The notes under the pieces: generated by a model | The model's database searches: none | The model's input: the letters and a program-made list of their open reading frames with translations, nothing else | What the model was told of the DNA's origin: nothing | Shown here: positions 1 to 11,544 of the stretch, piece by piece | Layout of the letters: each line of letters starts with the position of its first letter | Position numbering within the stretch: position 1 is the first letter of the stretch | Program-made: the position numbers and the translations under genes | DNA from: Heloderma charlesbogerti | Lineage: Eukaryota; Chordata; Lepidosauria; Squamata; Helodermatidae | Assembly: GCA_026122225.1 (NCBI GenBank) | Contig: JANEZZ010001866.1 | Location: 1,736,001 to 1,800,000 of the forward strand | Direction: 5' to 3' | Length of the DNA: 64,000 nucleotides

Positions 1-924
1 GCATGGAGATCCTGATGTGATGTAGCATTTTTAAAACAACAGGAGTATCATATTTTCACCTGGACCAGGGAAGCAGAGGTCTTGGGCCTGATCTCATGAA
101 TGTTCAGGAATTGCTCCGAGTCAGGACCTCTGAGATCTTAACATGTAGCAATTTTTGACTACCCATGAGAGGTACTTTGTAGCTTCTGGTGGCAGCTGGG
201 TCTTATGTTTCGGTCTACTCTCATCTCTCAGAATGGCCCTTACATTGCCTCGATGCCCTGTGTTGGAATGTCTTATGAGGCAGCGCTCAATATGGCTGCA
301 TCTGCTTTCTTTCTCTTCCCGGCTGTTCTGTTCCGCCCGGTTCATTTATTCTCTCGACAAGTGGTCTACAATATCTCCCTCTGTATTTGTGTCAGCATGA
401 TGTGTTCGCCCTCTGATATGATCAAGCAAATATTCCGTTATGCTTATTTGAGAGAGAATTATTAACGACAGCGACAAGATTGCTATCTGGTTTGGAGCAA
501 TTTACATCTTGCTTGGCTTTGTACAGCTGAGGATGACATTCCTGTCTCTACTTGATGGCATTTTCAAGTGCGTCTCTTGTGCGTGCTTGCAAAGGGCGTA
601 TTGTTGCCCCTGCTCAACATCTAGAGAAGGGTGGCTCAGGCTCCCAGGCATGGAGGAAGGATGGGAAAGAGTAGATGGTAGAATCTAAGGAACTCTCCAT
701 TCACAAGGTATGGTGGCTCTTTTGCTGGGGACTTGGGCAATGGGAGGTGAGAAATGGCCATCACTGAGCACAGACCTAAAGAGGGAATTGCTGAGGATCC
801 ATCCAGGTTGGCAAAAACAGCTCTTAGTAATGTTGGTTTGGACCTATATGGCACTAAATGGACAGTGACCAAAGTAACTGAAGGACCAGCTTCACCTTTG
901 TGGAACAGCCCCTAATCTGAGATC
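1..924. other. No recognised gene or repeat
   Basis: There are no coding exons or classifiable repeats here. Short frames exist on both strands but lack similarity or splice context. Confidence 0.4.
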
Positions 925-1215
925 ACAGGTAATTGGAGCACATTATGCCAATCAAATATCATCTGCACAGGTTGCTTATTCATGGCTGGGCTCCTTTGAA
1001 AATGCTGGCATTAACCTTTAAGCCCTTTATGGCCTAGGACTGTTCACCCATATGAACCTGCCCAGGTTTTAAGATCAGCTGCACCAGAGAGCAGACTCCA
1101 CCTCCACTGGAAATATAGTTGGTGGGCGTAGGAACTGGGCTTTCTCTGTGGTGGCACCGCAGTTATGGAACTACCTCCCTGGGGAGACCTCACCTCTCTT
1201 CTCACTTTCAGGTGG
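925..1215 (+). mobile_element. L2-like LINE 3' fragment
   Basis: The stretch resembles the next L2 copy segment by segment: a 'GATCACA..TTGGAGCACATTATGCC' area, then 'CATTAACCTTTAAGCCC', then a '..GGAACTACCTCCC' end. It is degraded and non-coding. It lies in the same orientation just before a better-preserved copy. Confidence 0.55.
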
Positions 1216-1295
1216 TCTGTGAAATTTTGCCTAATATACATATATTTTGCAAGTATTTTACCTACTATAACTGGTATACCAACTACGCCCTTATC

Positions 1296-2020
1296 TGGAC
1301 AGAGATAGCCTAGCTACAGTTATCCATGCTCTGATAACTTCTTGCCTGGATTACTGCAATGCATTATCCATGGGGCTGCCTTTGAAAACGGTCCGGAAAC
1401 TTCAGCTGGTCCAAAATAGGGCAGCAAGATTGTTAACAGGGACTGGCCAATGAGATCACATTATGCCAGTACTTTTCCATCTGCACTGGCTGCCAGTCCA
1501 TTTCTGGGCCTGATTCAAAGTGCTGGTATTAACATTCAAAGCCCTTAACAGCTTGGGGCCAGATTATCTGAAGGATCACCTCCTCCCATATGTGCCTGCC
1601 CGGACCCTAAGATCATCCTCAGCAGTTCTTCTCTGTGAGCCCCTGCCAAAAGGATTGAGGCGGGTGGCTCCCAGGAAGAGGGCCTTTTCTGCTGTGGCCC
1701 CCCAGCTGTGGAATGAGGTCCCTAGAGAGGTTTGCCTGGCACCTACGTTGTACTCCTTCTGGCACCAGGTGAAGACCTTCTTATTCTCCCAGGCATTTTA
1801 GCATTTTAGCTTTCTAGACTTTTAGCTTTGGTGTTTTAAATCTGTATTTTAAATCTCTGCATTGCTGCTAAGTTTTATTCTGGTTGTATTGTTATATTGT
1901 GGTTTTAATGCTTTTATGTTTTATATTGTTTTATTCTGTGCTTTTTGGTTTAATTTTTGTGACCCACCCAGAGAGCTTTGGCTATTGGGCAGTATAGAAA
2001 TAAACAAACAAACAAACAAA
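1296..2020 (+). mobile_element. L2-clade LINE, 5'-truncated 3' end
   Basis: The C-terminal end of an L2-type ORF2 is readable as KALNSLGPDYLKDHLLPYVP, then ..APQLWNEVPREV and a closing FLFSQAF. The untranslated end follows with 'CCCAGAGAGCTTTGGCTATTGGG' and a tail of four to five AAAC units at 2004-2028. Coding upstream is broken. It is therefore a dead copy, lying 3' of the gene. Confidence 0.8.
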
Positions 2021-2034
2021 CAAACAACACACTT

Positions 2035-2215
2035 TTGGACATTATTTTCACTAATATATGCATTTTTGTATGCAATTTTAACTGGGAAACTCCTTGCCAA
2101 ATTTGGAGAAGTGTAAATTTGGAAGGCAACCCACATTTTGGTTTGTGTATTGATTCAAAAGTGTGAAATTAGCTAAGTTCGCATTGAAATGTGAATTTAA
2201 CAGAATCCCACCCCC
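2035..2215 (+). mobile_element. Fragment of TAGGGATG-family MITE
   Basis: The 'GCATTTTTGTATGCAATTTTAACTGGGAAACTCC..' stretch resembles the inner part of the element at 19784-20238. Ends are lost. Confidence 0.4.
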
Positions 2216-2389
2216 CTTGATAGCTGCTCCAAACATATGTTAGGTTTGAACATGATAACCTGTACTTCTTTCTTTTCTTCTTCCTCCTCATCTCATCTGT
2301 CAATTTGATCAGCGCCGGGAAGTCCTGCCACCGAGGCTGAGAAACTGACCCAGCTGGAAAAGGGAGACTTAAATGAGCTGCCATGGAGC

Positions 2390-2690
2390 AGAAGGTCTCT
2401 CACATTTAGTGCATTAATCGTGGAGCCACCAGGCTGGCCTCAAATCAGCCGGTTCCATTTATCTTATAATCATGGAGAAGTCTCCAAATCTAAGTTCCAA
2501 GGTGGCCGTTTCTGGGAATTAATCCCGGCCTTGAATAAATCATGTCACACAGGTTAATGAAACTGGAGCGGAACCCAAAGCATGAATTGTAATCAGCGTG
2601 TCAGGCTGGTGCTTCTCTCCCAATCATAACAGGAGAAGAAGAAAAGAGATTTAGTGCTCATGGAGGCTAAACAGACCATTCTTAGCCCAT
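2390..2690. other. Unique block, possible conserved non-coding element
   Basis: This is non-repetitive, balanced-composition sequence with homeodomain-like ATTA/TAAT cores and no coding potential. Its regulatory nature is only an inference. Confidence 0.25.
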
Positions 2691-2970
2691 CTCAATTTGA
2701 AATAAGCTGATTCTGGGGGCTGACGGCACCCTCCTCGCCCTTACAAAAGATTGTTGCCAGTCCATCTAGTGTTTCTGGTTGATGCCAGGTTGGTCCCAGA
2801 GTATGAGAAAGCCAAAAAAGGTAAAGGGATTGTGTTGAATCAACATCTCCTCTGAGGATGTCAGAGATCAGCATCCAGGGGTGAGGCTCAAACCTGTTTT
2901 GCTTCAGAGAATGCAACTCACAAGTTGCCAGGACAATTATCTGGGTTTTGTTGTGTATGCAAGCTTTAAA

Positions 2971-3368
2971 TAGGGATGTCCATCTCTGGGAAATCTGGCC
3001 CTTTTGGGGGTCGATGGACTTCCGCAGCGTGCCCAACTTGGCTTCTTTTTGTGAGCCGAGTTTCCCTGAACTCCGGGGACTTCTTATATAAACTTTTTTG
3101 ATCTCAGCTGTAAATTGTGCAAATAGAGATTTGTGCAAATTACGATCGCACATTTCGCAAATTTGCATAATTTGCAGAAATTATGGCTGCAACTTGTGCA
3201 AATTGTGGCTGCAATTTATGTGAATTTGGAAACACTGAAAATCCACTAGCTTGACTCACTGCAGACCAAATCAGGCCAGCTAGCAGAAGACAGAACGGCG
3301 TCCAGGGGGCCGAGCCGATGGAAGCTCATCGAGCTCCACTCCCCAGCTGGATTCCTCGGACATCCCTA
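2971..3368. mobile_element. TAGGGATG-family MITE (hAT-like)
   Basis: The termini are TAGGGATG and CATCCCTA in inverted orientation. The flanks are GCTTTAAA (2963-2970) and GCTTCAAA (3369-3376), an 8-bp target duplication with one mismatch. Eight-bp duplications are typical of hAT transposons. The interior is non-coding and rich in repeated 'TGCAAATT' motifs. Confidence 0.8.
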
Positions 3369-3438
3369 GCTTCAAAACTCGCTTTGGACAGGGGCCATGT
3401 TTTCATGTGTCACAGCTGACGGGCCTGCAACATGTGAG

Positions 3439-3560
3439 TAGGGATGGCTGAGAATGTGGTTCAGGTTCATTTTTTTATAAGAATTTACCAAAATTTGGAA
3501 ATATCTCTGTATCTGAAATGGAAAGAACTTGAGTTTAGTTTTTTTTAAAAAAAAAATCAA
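3439..3560 (+). mobile_element. 5' end of a TAGGGATG-family MITE
   Basis: It starts with TAGGGATGG. The matching right end was not found, so the copy is truncated or degraded. Confidence 0.4.
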
Positions 3561-4019
3561 ATGGAGAAATGGAAATGGAAAGATTCCTCCAGCTCTGAGT
3601 GCTTAGCTCTTAAAAGTCGGTGTTGAATTGCTGTGTATCCATCCATATTAGTGCTGATTTAGGGTTGGCATCTCTTTATTCTGACAGGCTCCTCATCTTC
3701 GACAAGTATATGGCAAGTACGTACATCGTGGTCCTCTCCATGCTGAGATTAGCTGCACCTTCTGAATTTGGTCAGTGCCAATTTTTGTTTCAGTTTGGCT
3801 TTGGTAAGACTTCACCAAAATTTGCAAATTTCTTCATCTTCAGGAGGGAAAGAAGTCTGGGATGGTTGAGGGAATGACTGTTAAACTAGTTTAGAATTTG
3901 TAGTCTAGACGGAGAATGAGGTGAAATAACTCGGGTTAATGTTTAACTGGCTGAAATCACCTTTGTCTGCCATTTTTACGTTGGTGATGAGTAAAATCCT
4001 CTCCCCATCCACACAGTGT

Positions 4020-4165
4020 ATTCAAGGACTGTAGGCAAGCCGTCTTGGCTGACTACTCAGTCTGTCTGGCCAAGCTGTGCTTTATAGAGGCCCCTGTTCC
4101 TGCACAGGGACCCAGGTCTTCCCAACCCTAACCCTAACCTGAGGCTTAACCCTCTGTGCAGGGTG
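4020..4165 (+). repeat. Repeat with short telomere-like CCCTAA tract, copy 1
   Basis: A tract AACCCTAACCCTAACC is followed by TGAGGCTTAACCCT and preceded by GCACAGGGACCCAGGTCTTCC. The same framework recurs at 55470-55640, so this is a dispersed repeat containing telomere-like units and not a random run. Confidence 0.65.
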
Positions 4166-4189
4166 ACTCTTTGTTCATGGCAAAGAGCT

Positions 4190-4330
4190 ACTGATATATT
4201 TATTATTTATTATAATCAATTTATTATAATTATTTATTACTGATATATTTATTACCTTTCTATATCTCCCAACAGCCAAAGTTCTCTGGATGGTTTACAA
4301 CAGTTAGATGAAAGCAGTGTTATAATGGTC
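4190..4330 (-). mobile_element. L2 3' tail, antisense
   Basis: 'TATATCTCCCAACAGCCAAAGTTCTCTGGATGGTTTACAACAGTTA' is the reverse of the L2 'GAGAGCTTTGGCTATTGGG' end, preceded by TTTATTAT repeats as the reversed tail. Confidence 0.6.
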
Positions 4331-4435
4331 AGTTTTGAAGAGCGTGCCTCATCCTAACAGTCTCCTGAGAGATGTTCTCAAGGAGCCTGCATAAACTCAG
4401 GCAGTGGTGTTGATCCATATCAATGAAATGAGTTT

Positions 4436-4600
4436 TCATTTCCTTCCAGAGCAGGTCTTCTGTAAAGCAAATGGGTCTTAACTGCCCATTGAAGTCCAAG
4501 CCAGCTCAAAACACTGCACATTACAACAGGAAACAATGTATTTTTGCCAGGAAAATCCAGTTTTCCCCAGCTGCTGTGAGGATTGCAGCTATGCTCAGAG
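4436..4600 (+). repeat. Unclassified dispersed repeat, copy 1
   Basis: It shares a run of matching segments with 57995-58170, including 'CTGTAAAGCAAATGG', 'CATTGAAGTCCAAGCC' and 'CTGTGAGGATTGCAGC'. I do not recognise the family. Confidence 0.5.
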
Positions 4601-4754
4601 TTTACAGAAACATCTGAGATGCTGGCAGATAATGGCTGCATCCCTGCTAGGAAAAGAAGTGCTGGCACTATGTCCCTGTGAGCTCTGGCTCCAGCCCATC
4701 ATTGCAGGAGACCATCAGAAGAGCTCTGCCAGATCAGACTGAGGGTCTCCTTAT

Positions 4755-4840
4755 TCCAGCCTTTCCAATCTGGCACCCTCTAGATGCCTTGGACTGCACA
4801 ATCCCCAGCCAGCTTGTTGGCCCATGGTAATGGCTGTGGA
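4755..4840. repeat. Half copy of palindromic 'GGGAGTTGTAGTCCAACA' MITE
   Basis: 'CCTTTCCAATCTGGCACCCTCTAGATGCCTTGGACTGCA' matches one arm of the palindromic family described at 17880-18005. Confidence 0.5.
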
Positions 4841-6554
4841 GGTTTCTTCAGGGGGCTGGGAGACGGCAACCAAGGATGGATGTCCCACCTTGAGGGCAAG
4901 CATCTCTCCCTGCCCTCAGAGAGGATGGTTCCATGCATTGTTGTGGCCTCCGGGTCGCCCTCCCAGGGACCATAGGATGGTAGCTTAAGGATCAGTCCTC
5001 AGTCCTCACTTGCATACTTCTTGGTTCCAAAGGGGCTTTCTTAGTCCCCATGGACCATGTCCCCAAGCATTCTGTGGCAGCCATTCTTACTGAATCCCTT
5101 CCCCCTCCCTTTTAAGTTGCCTCCTCGGAGTGACTCAGAGCTTTTGCATTGCCTCTCCTCCCTGTTTTAATTTTCGGTAGCTGGTCTGTTGTGGTTATGT
5201 TTTGCTGCATGATTACACACCATTCTCCGAGTCCTTTGCAACGTCTGGGTCCGTTCCAATTGCACATTATTGTAAACATTTGGGGAGATTATTCTTGATG
5301 ACATAAATGCCATTTTGGTCTAGCGTGTTGCTTTCTGTAATTACTGGGTGGCGTGTTTCTCTCCCTCCCCCCCGCCCCAGTTAGCTGCCGGGCTCTTGAA
5401 ATAAAGCTGTATGTGATTCCTTCGATAAATCACCCCCCTTTGTTTGAGTATTGGATGTGAACAAAACAAAAGGAAGAAATATTTGATCTCCGCTCTCATC
5501 TTTGGTGCTGCATTGCTTGGTTAGAGCCCCTTTTAAAATATTACTCCTGTATTCCTGCAGATCGTTGACTGTAAATTTTACAGAAAATAGTAAAGGTGAT
5601 AAATAAACATGTTTCTTTTGTTGGGGGATGAATGTTACTGCTCCTTGGATTTATCACTTTCATCGCCTGGTACATTTTATTGCTTTTATGAAAGTATGAG
5701 TGGAGGGCTCTCTGGATTATATTGTTAACCATCCCCCCCCCCATTTAAATAGCAGCAAGAACTGGCTGCGGAGTTGGGTGGTGGGGAGTGAAATTCTGTT
5801 TCCCCCTGTTAATTAGAACTGCCTTGCTTTTAGAACTGAGGCTGTTTTATTATTATATCTCCCCTACTGTTTGTCACACACACACCCCACACAAATCACA
5901 GCAAACCTCTGAAAACAGAATAAGTAAACAACAAGCTAATTCAAATAATACAAGAACTATTCTTGTTTTATGTTTTTGTACAGGTCCCATAAGAAAGGTC
6001 ACACTCCTATGCATGAAAAAGAGGTCATATCAAGTTCTTTGCAGCCAGAATCACTCTTCTCCCATTGATAAGCATTTGCTTTTAAAGTCCAGATGCAATA
6101 AAGCTTCAACAGTTTTTCCAGAGCCAACTGCCATGTGATGGCAGTGGCCTATTTGTGCTGCTGTCATTGGGGAAGAAATCAAATGCAAAGGACATTTCCC
6201 TGGGCCTATGGTACCCAAATTGTGAGATGTCACCTCATCACCAAATTTTGGCTTTCTTCCTTAAAACAGCCCAGCCCACCGCCAAACCATTTCACAATTA
6301 GGGATACATCCAAAATTCTGTGGAGCTGAACTTCTCCCTAGATTCTGGAGTTCCAAGGTAGCTGGTCTTTTCAAGGTGGAAATAATGCTTTAGGAATCCT
6401 CCATGGTCCCCCCGCCCTTATTTCTGAATTTTAAACAAAACACTGTCCAGCAGAAATGCACCATACAACAGCTTGATGCCTTTCCCCTCTTCTACATAAC
6501 CAGTGTGTGCACTGATAAAACACTGCCCCCAAAGCAGCTTTTAATGTAACAGTA
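4841..6554. other. No gene; part may be conserved non-coding DNA
   Basis: No repeats are recognised. 5100-5700 is AT-rich unique sequence resembling conserved non-coding DNA in texture, with a C-run at 5732-5741 and a (CA) tract near 5876. No exon-like open frame with splice sites was seen. Confidence 0.3.
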
Positions 6555-6557
6555 TAT

Positions 6558-7135
6558 CTCAGTGGTGTTGAACATCTTTCAGCCCGAGTGCCCAACTCCA
6601 TTTTGAAGAAAATCTCATGGGCTGAATTCCAGTGGTGGATGGGCTGAAGGCAAAAGGGATGGGGCCAAAATAAATAAATAAATGCCAGCATATTTTAGCT
6701 TAAAGCTCTTACTTAGGGATGTGTGATTCAGCAAAACTCCATATTCTGTCTTGAAGCTTGTTCCGACTCCAGTCTGTATCAGATTGAGAGCTTTGTTTTT
6801 TCTTTTCACATGAAAATCTGTGCATATTTCTCCAGATGTACGCATCAGTTGTGCTCATTTTGAAATGTATGCATTTTTGAAATGTATGCATGCTGTCAAA
6901 TGCATTTTGGGGGAGGGGGGCATGAATCACATTGCAAGCTCGGGAATGTACGGACTTTGACCACAGAGTGTGTCCGAGTCCATGTTCGGTCTGGTCAGTG
7001 CGAACTGGGTAAAATCCTGATAAAAAATGAACTGAAACGAATTTCTCATACATCCCTGCTCTTACTGCTAGTAAATAAGCCTTGGGAAATACATCTCAAC
7101 CTCTTAGAATGGGGGGAAAGCTGCCTTTAACATTC
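6558..7135 (-). mobile_element. CAGGGGTG hAT-like element, split by insertion
   Basis: The left part (6558-6713) and right part (7059-7135) are the reverse complement of the family copy at 18429-18784: 'TTGAACATCTTTCAGCCC', '..TTTTAGCTTAAAGCTCTTACT', then '..AACCTCTTAGAATGGGGG'. A younger MITE separates them. Confidence 0.7.
6714..7058. mobile_element. TAGGGATG-family MITE inserted in hAT-like element
   Basis: It starts TAGGGATG and ends CATCCCTG. The exact 8-bp direct repeat CTCTTACT flanks it at 6706-6713 and 7059-7066. Removing one repeat and the insert restores the host element, so this is a true insertion. Non-coding. Confidence 0.88.
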
Positions 7136-7139
7136 CCAT

Positions 7140-8548
7140 GTCAGGTGCTGCTGGGGCTTGAACCAGCAACCCTTGGATGCCTGATGTGGCCAGGGACCAG
7201 GGCTGCCAGTTGGAGCCTCTTCCTGGGCTGTGATTTGTTGTCAGGCTTCTGGCCTGTCTCCATCTGCTCAGGCCGACCCAGCCATTGGCCCTTCCTGGAC
7301 AGCTTCCTGTTTGAGCTGGGATTTCACTTGAGCAACAATGAAATAGGGGCGCCCTCCTTTTTATCTGTGAAATATCAGCTGTCGAGTCATTTTGAGCCCC
7401 CAAATTCTCACCGTTTGCTGTTTTAGTTCTGCATCACTTCCCTCCCTCTTCAGAAACATTCGCCCACCCAAAGTATTTTTAAAATTTACAGGGAGATACA
7501 GCAAAGGCTTGGATCCGGAGGTAGCGTTGCTACAGCAACTGCTCAGTAACTGACTTGGCCTGCTTCTGCTTGTGACACCTTGGGAGGGCAATGTTCTGAA
7601 AACAAGGAAAACTAAAAGCAGCCGTCAAAATAAAGCTGGTTTTCTGTGCCTGAAAAACATGTTTTAAATCAAAACAAACAAACAAAACCAAGATTAACAT
7701 CACATAAAGCAGGAACAATGATCATGGATCAAGCTAGAGGAACATTTTAAAAAAATCCAGGCAGGCTTATGAAAATGCACTTTGGTCCTAGGGCCAGCCT
7801 TACCATGAAGTGATGTGATAAACTTGCTTCAGGTGGCAGATTTCAGTGGCGGTGCTGTTTTGCAGCACCCAGAGACCACCTCTGTCAATCCAAGAAAGAA
7901 AGTAGCTCCACTCCAGAGCTAAGGGGTATCTGTAAGGTTTTGTTTCTTTGGACCATACTGATCCCAAATACAATTTGTCTAGCTCAAGGTTGGGAAGTCA
8001 TGGGTTGCAGCTTGGACCTGAAGCCATAGTCTGAGGCCAGTGTTTGTTAAAATATTGAGAACCTCATGTGCCTTTCGTTAAAAAAAAGCTACTGGCTTTA
8101 AAGAGAAGTTTGAACACACGACTGACTCTGTCAGTCAAGCAGTAGCGCTGCAAAAATAATAAAATTTACCTGAAGAACTTAAAATCTTCCAAGTTTATTC
8201 ATAATTTTGAACAAGTGTAGAAGGTGAAGCAGCATTCCTTTTGGGCAGAGGGAAGACTTAATCACCACAAAAAGCTGAATTCCTACAAGCAGAGTACTCA
8301 GGGCTCAGACCTGCCAGAAAGGCATGTGTGGTGTCAGGTTGGTTTGGCTGCATTCAAAGCTAACCCTGGAGGCCATGCCTTCGAGCTTGTGGTCTCTGAG
8401 GCCAGTCGCTTAACACAGCAGATGCCGCTGTGTTGACCAGCCATGGGCAGAAGGCCAAGCGCGGACCAGCCCAGGCCAATCCAGAGGCTTCACACTGCCA
8501 GCCGACGATGGGCCCATTGCCGCATCCTCGTGTTCTCTCACTGGGTGA
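7140..8548. other. No gene or clear repeat
   Basis: This is mixed-composition sequence. Short frames lack similarity. Part of 7140-7240 may be repeat-derived but was not classified. Confidence 0.3.
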
Positions 8549-8700
8549 GGCTTCGCATGCTGAAGTTCCCCGGCATCTCCAAGTAGGGCTGGGAATGACC
8601 CACGTCTGAATCCCCAGAAAACTACTGGCAGTCCGTGTAGACAGTACTGAGCTAAATGGACCCAGGGTCTGACTCAATACGAGGCAGTTTCATGTACTCC
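8549..8700 (+). mobile_element. tRNA-derived SINE, 3' body
   Basis: 'CCCCGGCATCTCCAAGTAGGGCTGGGA' followed by 'GTAGACAGTACTGAGCTAAATGGACC' and 'AGGCAGTTTCATGT' matches the SINE at 61467. The tRNA-like head is degraded. Confidence 0.6.
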
Positions 8701-8708
8701 TGCTCTGG

Positions 8709-9003
8709 CAGAAATTTCTTCCGGGGGCCTCCCTCAGCCTGCCTCTCTCTGCAATTGGAAACATTATAGGATCTTCTGAGCCACAGAGGTAATGTGACTG
8801 GATGCCGTACAGTCAGAGGTGTCTGAACTTTGCAAAAGGGGTGGTTCCCTCAGAAATTTCCCTCAGAAATTTCTTCCGGGGGCCTCCCTCAGCCTGCCTC
8901 TCTCTGCAATTGGAAACATTATAGGATCTTCTGAGCCGCAGAGGTAATGTGACAGGATGCCGTACAGTCAGAGGTGTCTGAACTTTGCAAAAGGGGTGGT
9001 TCT
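8709..9003 (+). repeat. Tandem duplication, two units of 155 bp
   Basis: The unit starting CAGAAATTTCTTCCGGG at 8709 repeats from 8864 with very few differences (for example GAGCCACAG versus GAGCCGCAG), ending near 9003. A 15-bp piece 'CCCTCAGAAATTTC' is repeated again at the junction. High identity points to a recent event. Confidence 0.85.
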
Positions 9004-9689
9004 CCCCTACTGGTAGCCTTTCAGCTGGGGTGGAGTTTTGCACTGCTCAGCAGATATGCAAAGAGAAATTCTGAAATTAGGAATGCAGGGTTCATCTTAA
9101 CAGGCTTGTTTTTATACTTTCTTAAGGGCAGGATGAAAGAGAAGATCTCTCTCTCCCCCCTGCCCCCGTTTCCGTTTCTGGTGTTTGTAAAGTTTTATTT
9201 ATTAAAAGGGCTGCATTATAAAGGCCAATGAGGAAGACAGGTTACATAAATCGTATTTTAAAATGTGTGTGCTTCTCCGAAGAGCAAGGCCGCTGGCGTA
9301 TGAACAGAAGAGTAGCCTTGCAGAATCCAATCAAAGGCCCAACTAGCCCAGCTTTATGGTTGCAGGCAGATGCTTCCTGGAAGCTTACAAAGTGGCTGTG
9401 GCCAAAGCCACCAGGGTGGGGCTGGGGAGCGGGAGGTCACAGCCATGAAATGAACACCACAACACAATCAAAGGAATTGGCAGCAAGACATATGCTTCCA
9501 AAGGCCAGCCTCCAAAGATGGCACTTCCCATTTCTTTCTGAAAGCCAGGAGAGTGCTAGGGAGTCACTGGGCCTCCTCCAAGGAACTAGTGCAGACTCTT
9601 TGGGGCAACCACTGTGAGGTCCCTTCTCCACCCCACGGTTCTCACCTCCCTTGATGTGGAATTTGCTGCCACAACAAGTGGTGATGGCC

Positions 9690-9835
9690 GATACATCAAC
9701 CTTCCCCAGCCTGGTGCTCCCAGATGTCTTGGACTACATGCTGCGGGAAGCCAATATATGTTGGTCATGCTGGCTGGGAATGGTGGGAATTGTAGTCCAA
9801 TACATCTGGAGGGTACCAGGTTGGGGAAGGGCACC
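9690..9835. repeat. Palindromic 'GGGAGTTGTAGTCCAACA' MITE
   Basis: One arm runs 'CTTCCCCAGCCTGGTGCTCCCAGATG' and the other 'CTGGAGGGTACCAGGTTGGGGAAG', with 'GGGAATTGTAGTCC' between. This is a foldback element of the abundant family. Confidence 0.7.
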
Positions 9836-9892
9836 TTAGAGGATTTTAAAGGGAGCTAGCCAAATTAATGGAGGAGAAAGGTCTATCTATGG

Positions 9893-10332
9893 CTGGGGGG
9901 TTGAACCTGAGGCTCGTTGGCCAAATCTGGCCCACCTGGGAGCCAATCCAGCCCTTTATGGTTCCCCAGAGAGCCACACCCACATTCCCTGGCCACGCCC
10001 CCTTTCCCTTGACTACCAATCATTTGTTGGTTTCCTGGCTTTTGTGCAATTTTGTGCAGGGTTTTTTTTTTTTGCAGTTCTGTGCAGGTTTTGTGCAGTT
10101 TTGTTCATTTTCTGGCTTTTGTGCAGTTTCCCCCCCATTCTAAAAGGTTGAAATGCCTCTCCTGAGGCTTAATTACCAGCATTAAGAGCTTTAAGCTAAA
10201 AGATATTAGCATTTTTTGTATCTTGGCCCTGCCCTGTTTGCCTTTGGCTCTGCCCACCACTGGAATGTGGCCCCTGAGAGTGTCTTTGAAATGGGATTTG
10301 GCCCTCAGGGTGGAAGAGGTTCTGCACCCCTG
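9893..10332 (+). mobile_element. CAGGGGTG hAT-like non-autonomous element
   Basis: The copy has the internal landmarks of the family ('GGCCAAATCTGGCCCACCTGG', 'CCATTCTAAAAGGTTGAAATG', '..GAGGTTCTGCACCCCTG'). The flanks ATCTATGG (9885-9892) and ATCTATGC (10333-10340) form a 7-of-8 target duplication. An extra imperfect 'TTTTGTGCAGTTTTGTGCAGG' repeat expands the middle. Confidence 0.82.
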
Positions 10333-10365
10333 ATCTATGCTTAGCTTTCACAATGGCTGTATGGA

Positions 10366-10700
10366 ATGTCCAAGTTCAGAGATAGTGTGCCAGGAATACC
10401 AGTGGGTCAAATGGCAGGAGAAGCTCCTGGAGATTGTGGGAGGCAGGATGCTGGACTAGATGGCCAACCTTGGTCTGATATGGAGGGGGACACTTTCTGT
10501 GTTTTTATTAGCCATGACGGGAACAGAACCTCCATGATTGGAGGAAGTCTACCTCTGAGTGTTCCATGATAGGGGGCTGTCAGGGAGAGAGAACTTGACT
10601 TCCTCTCCTGTTTGTGGGCTTCCAAGAGGCATCTGGTTAGGCACTGTGAGAATGCTGGACTAGACTAACCTGATCCGGCAGGGCCTTTCTTCTTATGGCC
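10366..10700 (+). mobile_element. CR1-clade (L3-like) LINE 3' end
   Basis: 'GCATCTGGTTAGGCACTGTGAGAATGCTGGACTAGA' followed by 'CCTGATCCGGCAGGGCCTTTCTTCTTATGG' is the common reptile LINE 3' end also seen at 48648-49135. A second partial match precedes it. Confidence 0.6.
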
Positions 10701-11196
10701 CAGAATGGACACACACATCCTTTTTCACCTGTCTTCTGTCTTCTCTGGTCCTCTTGCCCTCCCTTTCCTTTGCTTCCCCCCGGTTTCTGTCACTCTCCCC
10801 TCCCTCTCCTCTTACGCTGGGATGTTCAGCTCCACTAACTTAATGACAGTAGTGGATAATGTGGTCCTATAAATCTGCTGGAGATACATTTCATGATCTT
10901 AATGAAATTACTTCAAATAAAAGATGGGCTAAATATGCTTCCAATGTGGTTTTTGGAAAGCAGCACCAAATAACATGCGGGAAGCAAACAGATAATTTGA
11001 CAGCTGCTCTTGCCAAGAGCAGACGGATTGCGTCTCTAACTGCAGGCTCCTCCACTGTCCTCTGATGGCTCTTCTGTGTGCCCTTTCTTCCCACCTCACC
11101 CCCACCCCTGGGGCAGTTAAACAGCCTGCTTGGTTGGAATCCACCCTGCAGCCAGTTTGGGTGTTATGGCATTATGGTCATCTAATACTTCCTCAA
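10701..11196. other. Pyrimidine tract, then possible conserved non-coding block
   Basis: 10715-10815 is a CT-rich stretch. 10840-11060 is unique, AT-balanced sequence with no open frame of note; a regulatory role is a guess. Confidence 0.25.
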
Positions 11197-11330
11197 ATGA
11201 ACATAAGCAGAGCCCTGCTGGATCAGGCCAAGGAACTCTCTAGTCCATCATTCTGTTCCCACAGTGGCCAATCAGAGGGCCATGGGAAGCCCACAAGCAG
11301 GATGTGAGCACAGCAGCCCTTCCTGTTCAC
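11197..11330 (-). mobile_element. CR1-clade (L3-like) LINE 3' end, antisense
   Basis: 'GAACATAAGCAGAGCCCTGCTGGATCAGGCCAAGG' and 'CACAGTGGCCAATCAGAGG' are the reverse complement of the family 3' end. Confidence 0.65.
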
Positions 11331-11544
11331 CAGAGGGTATGACTTTGGGTGGACCTTGGCATGCATCTTGAGAAGCCAGGTCATGGCATCTCATGGACGG
11401 ATGAGCTGGATGTCTACTCTTGGAAGCCAAGCTGAGGTCAATTCAAGAAGACAGTCCTAGCAGACAACAAGAGGAGCAGAGGGGTAGTTAGAAGAGCTGA
11501 GGGGGGAGGGAGGGCTCCAGAAACCCTAGAAAGCAAGAGAATTA

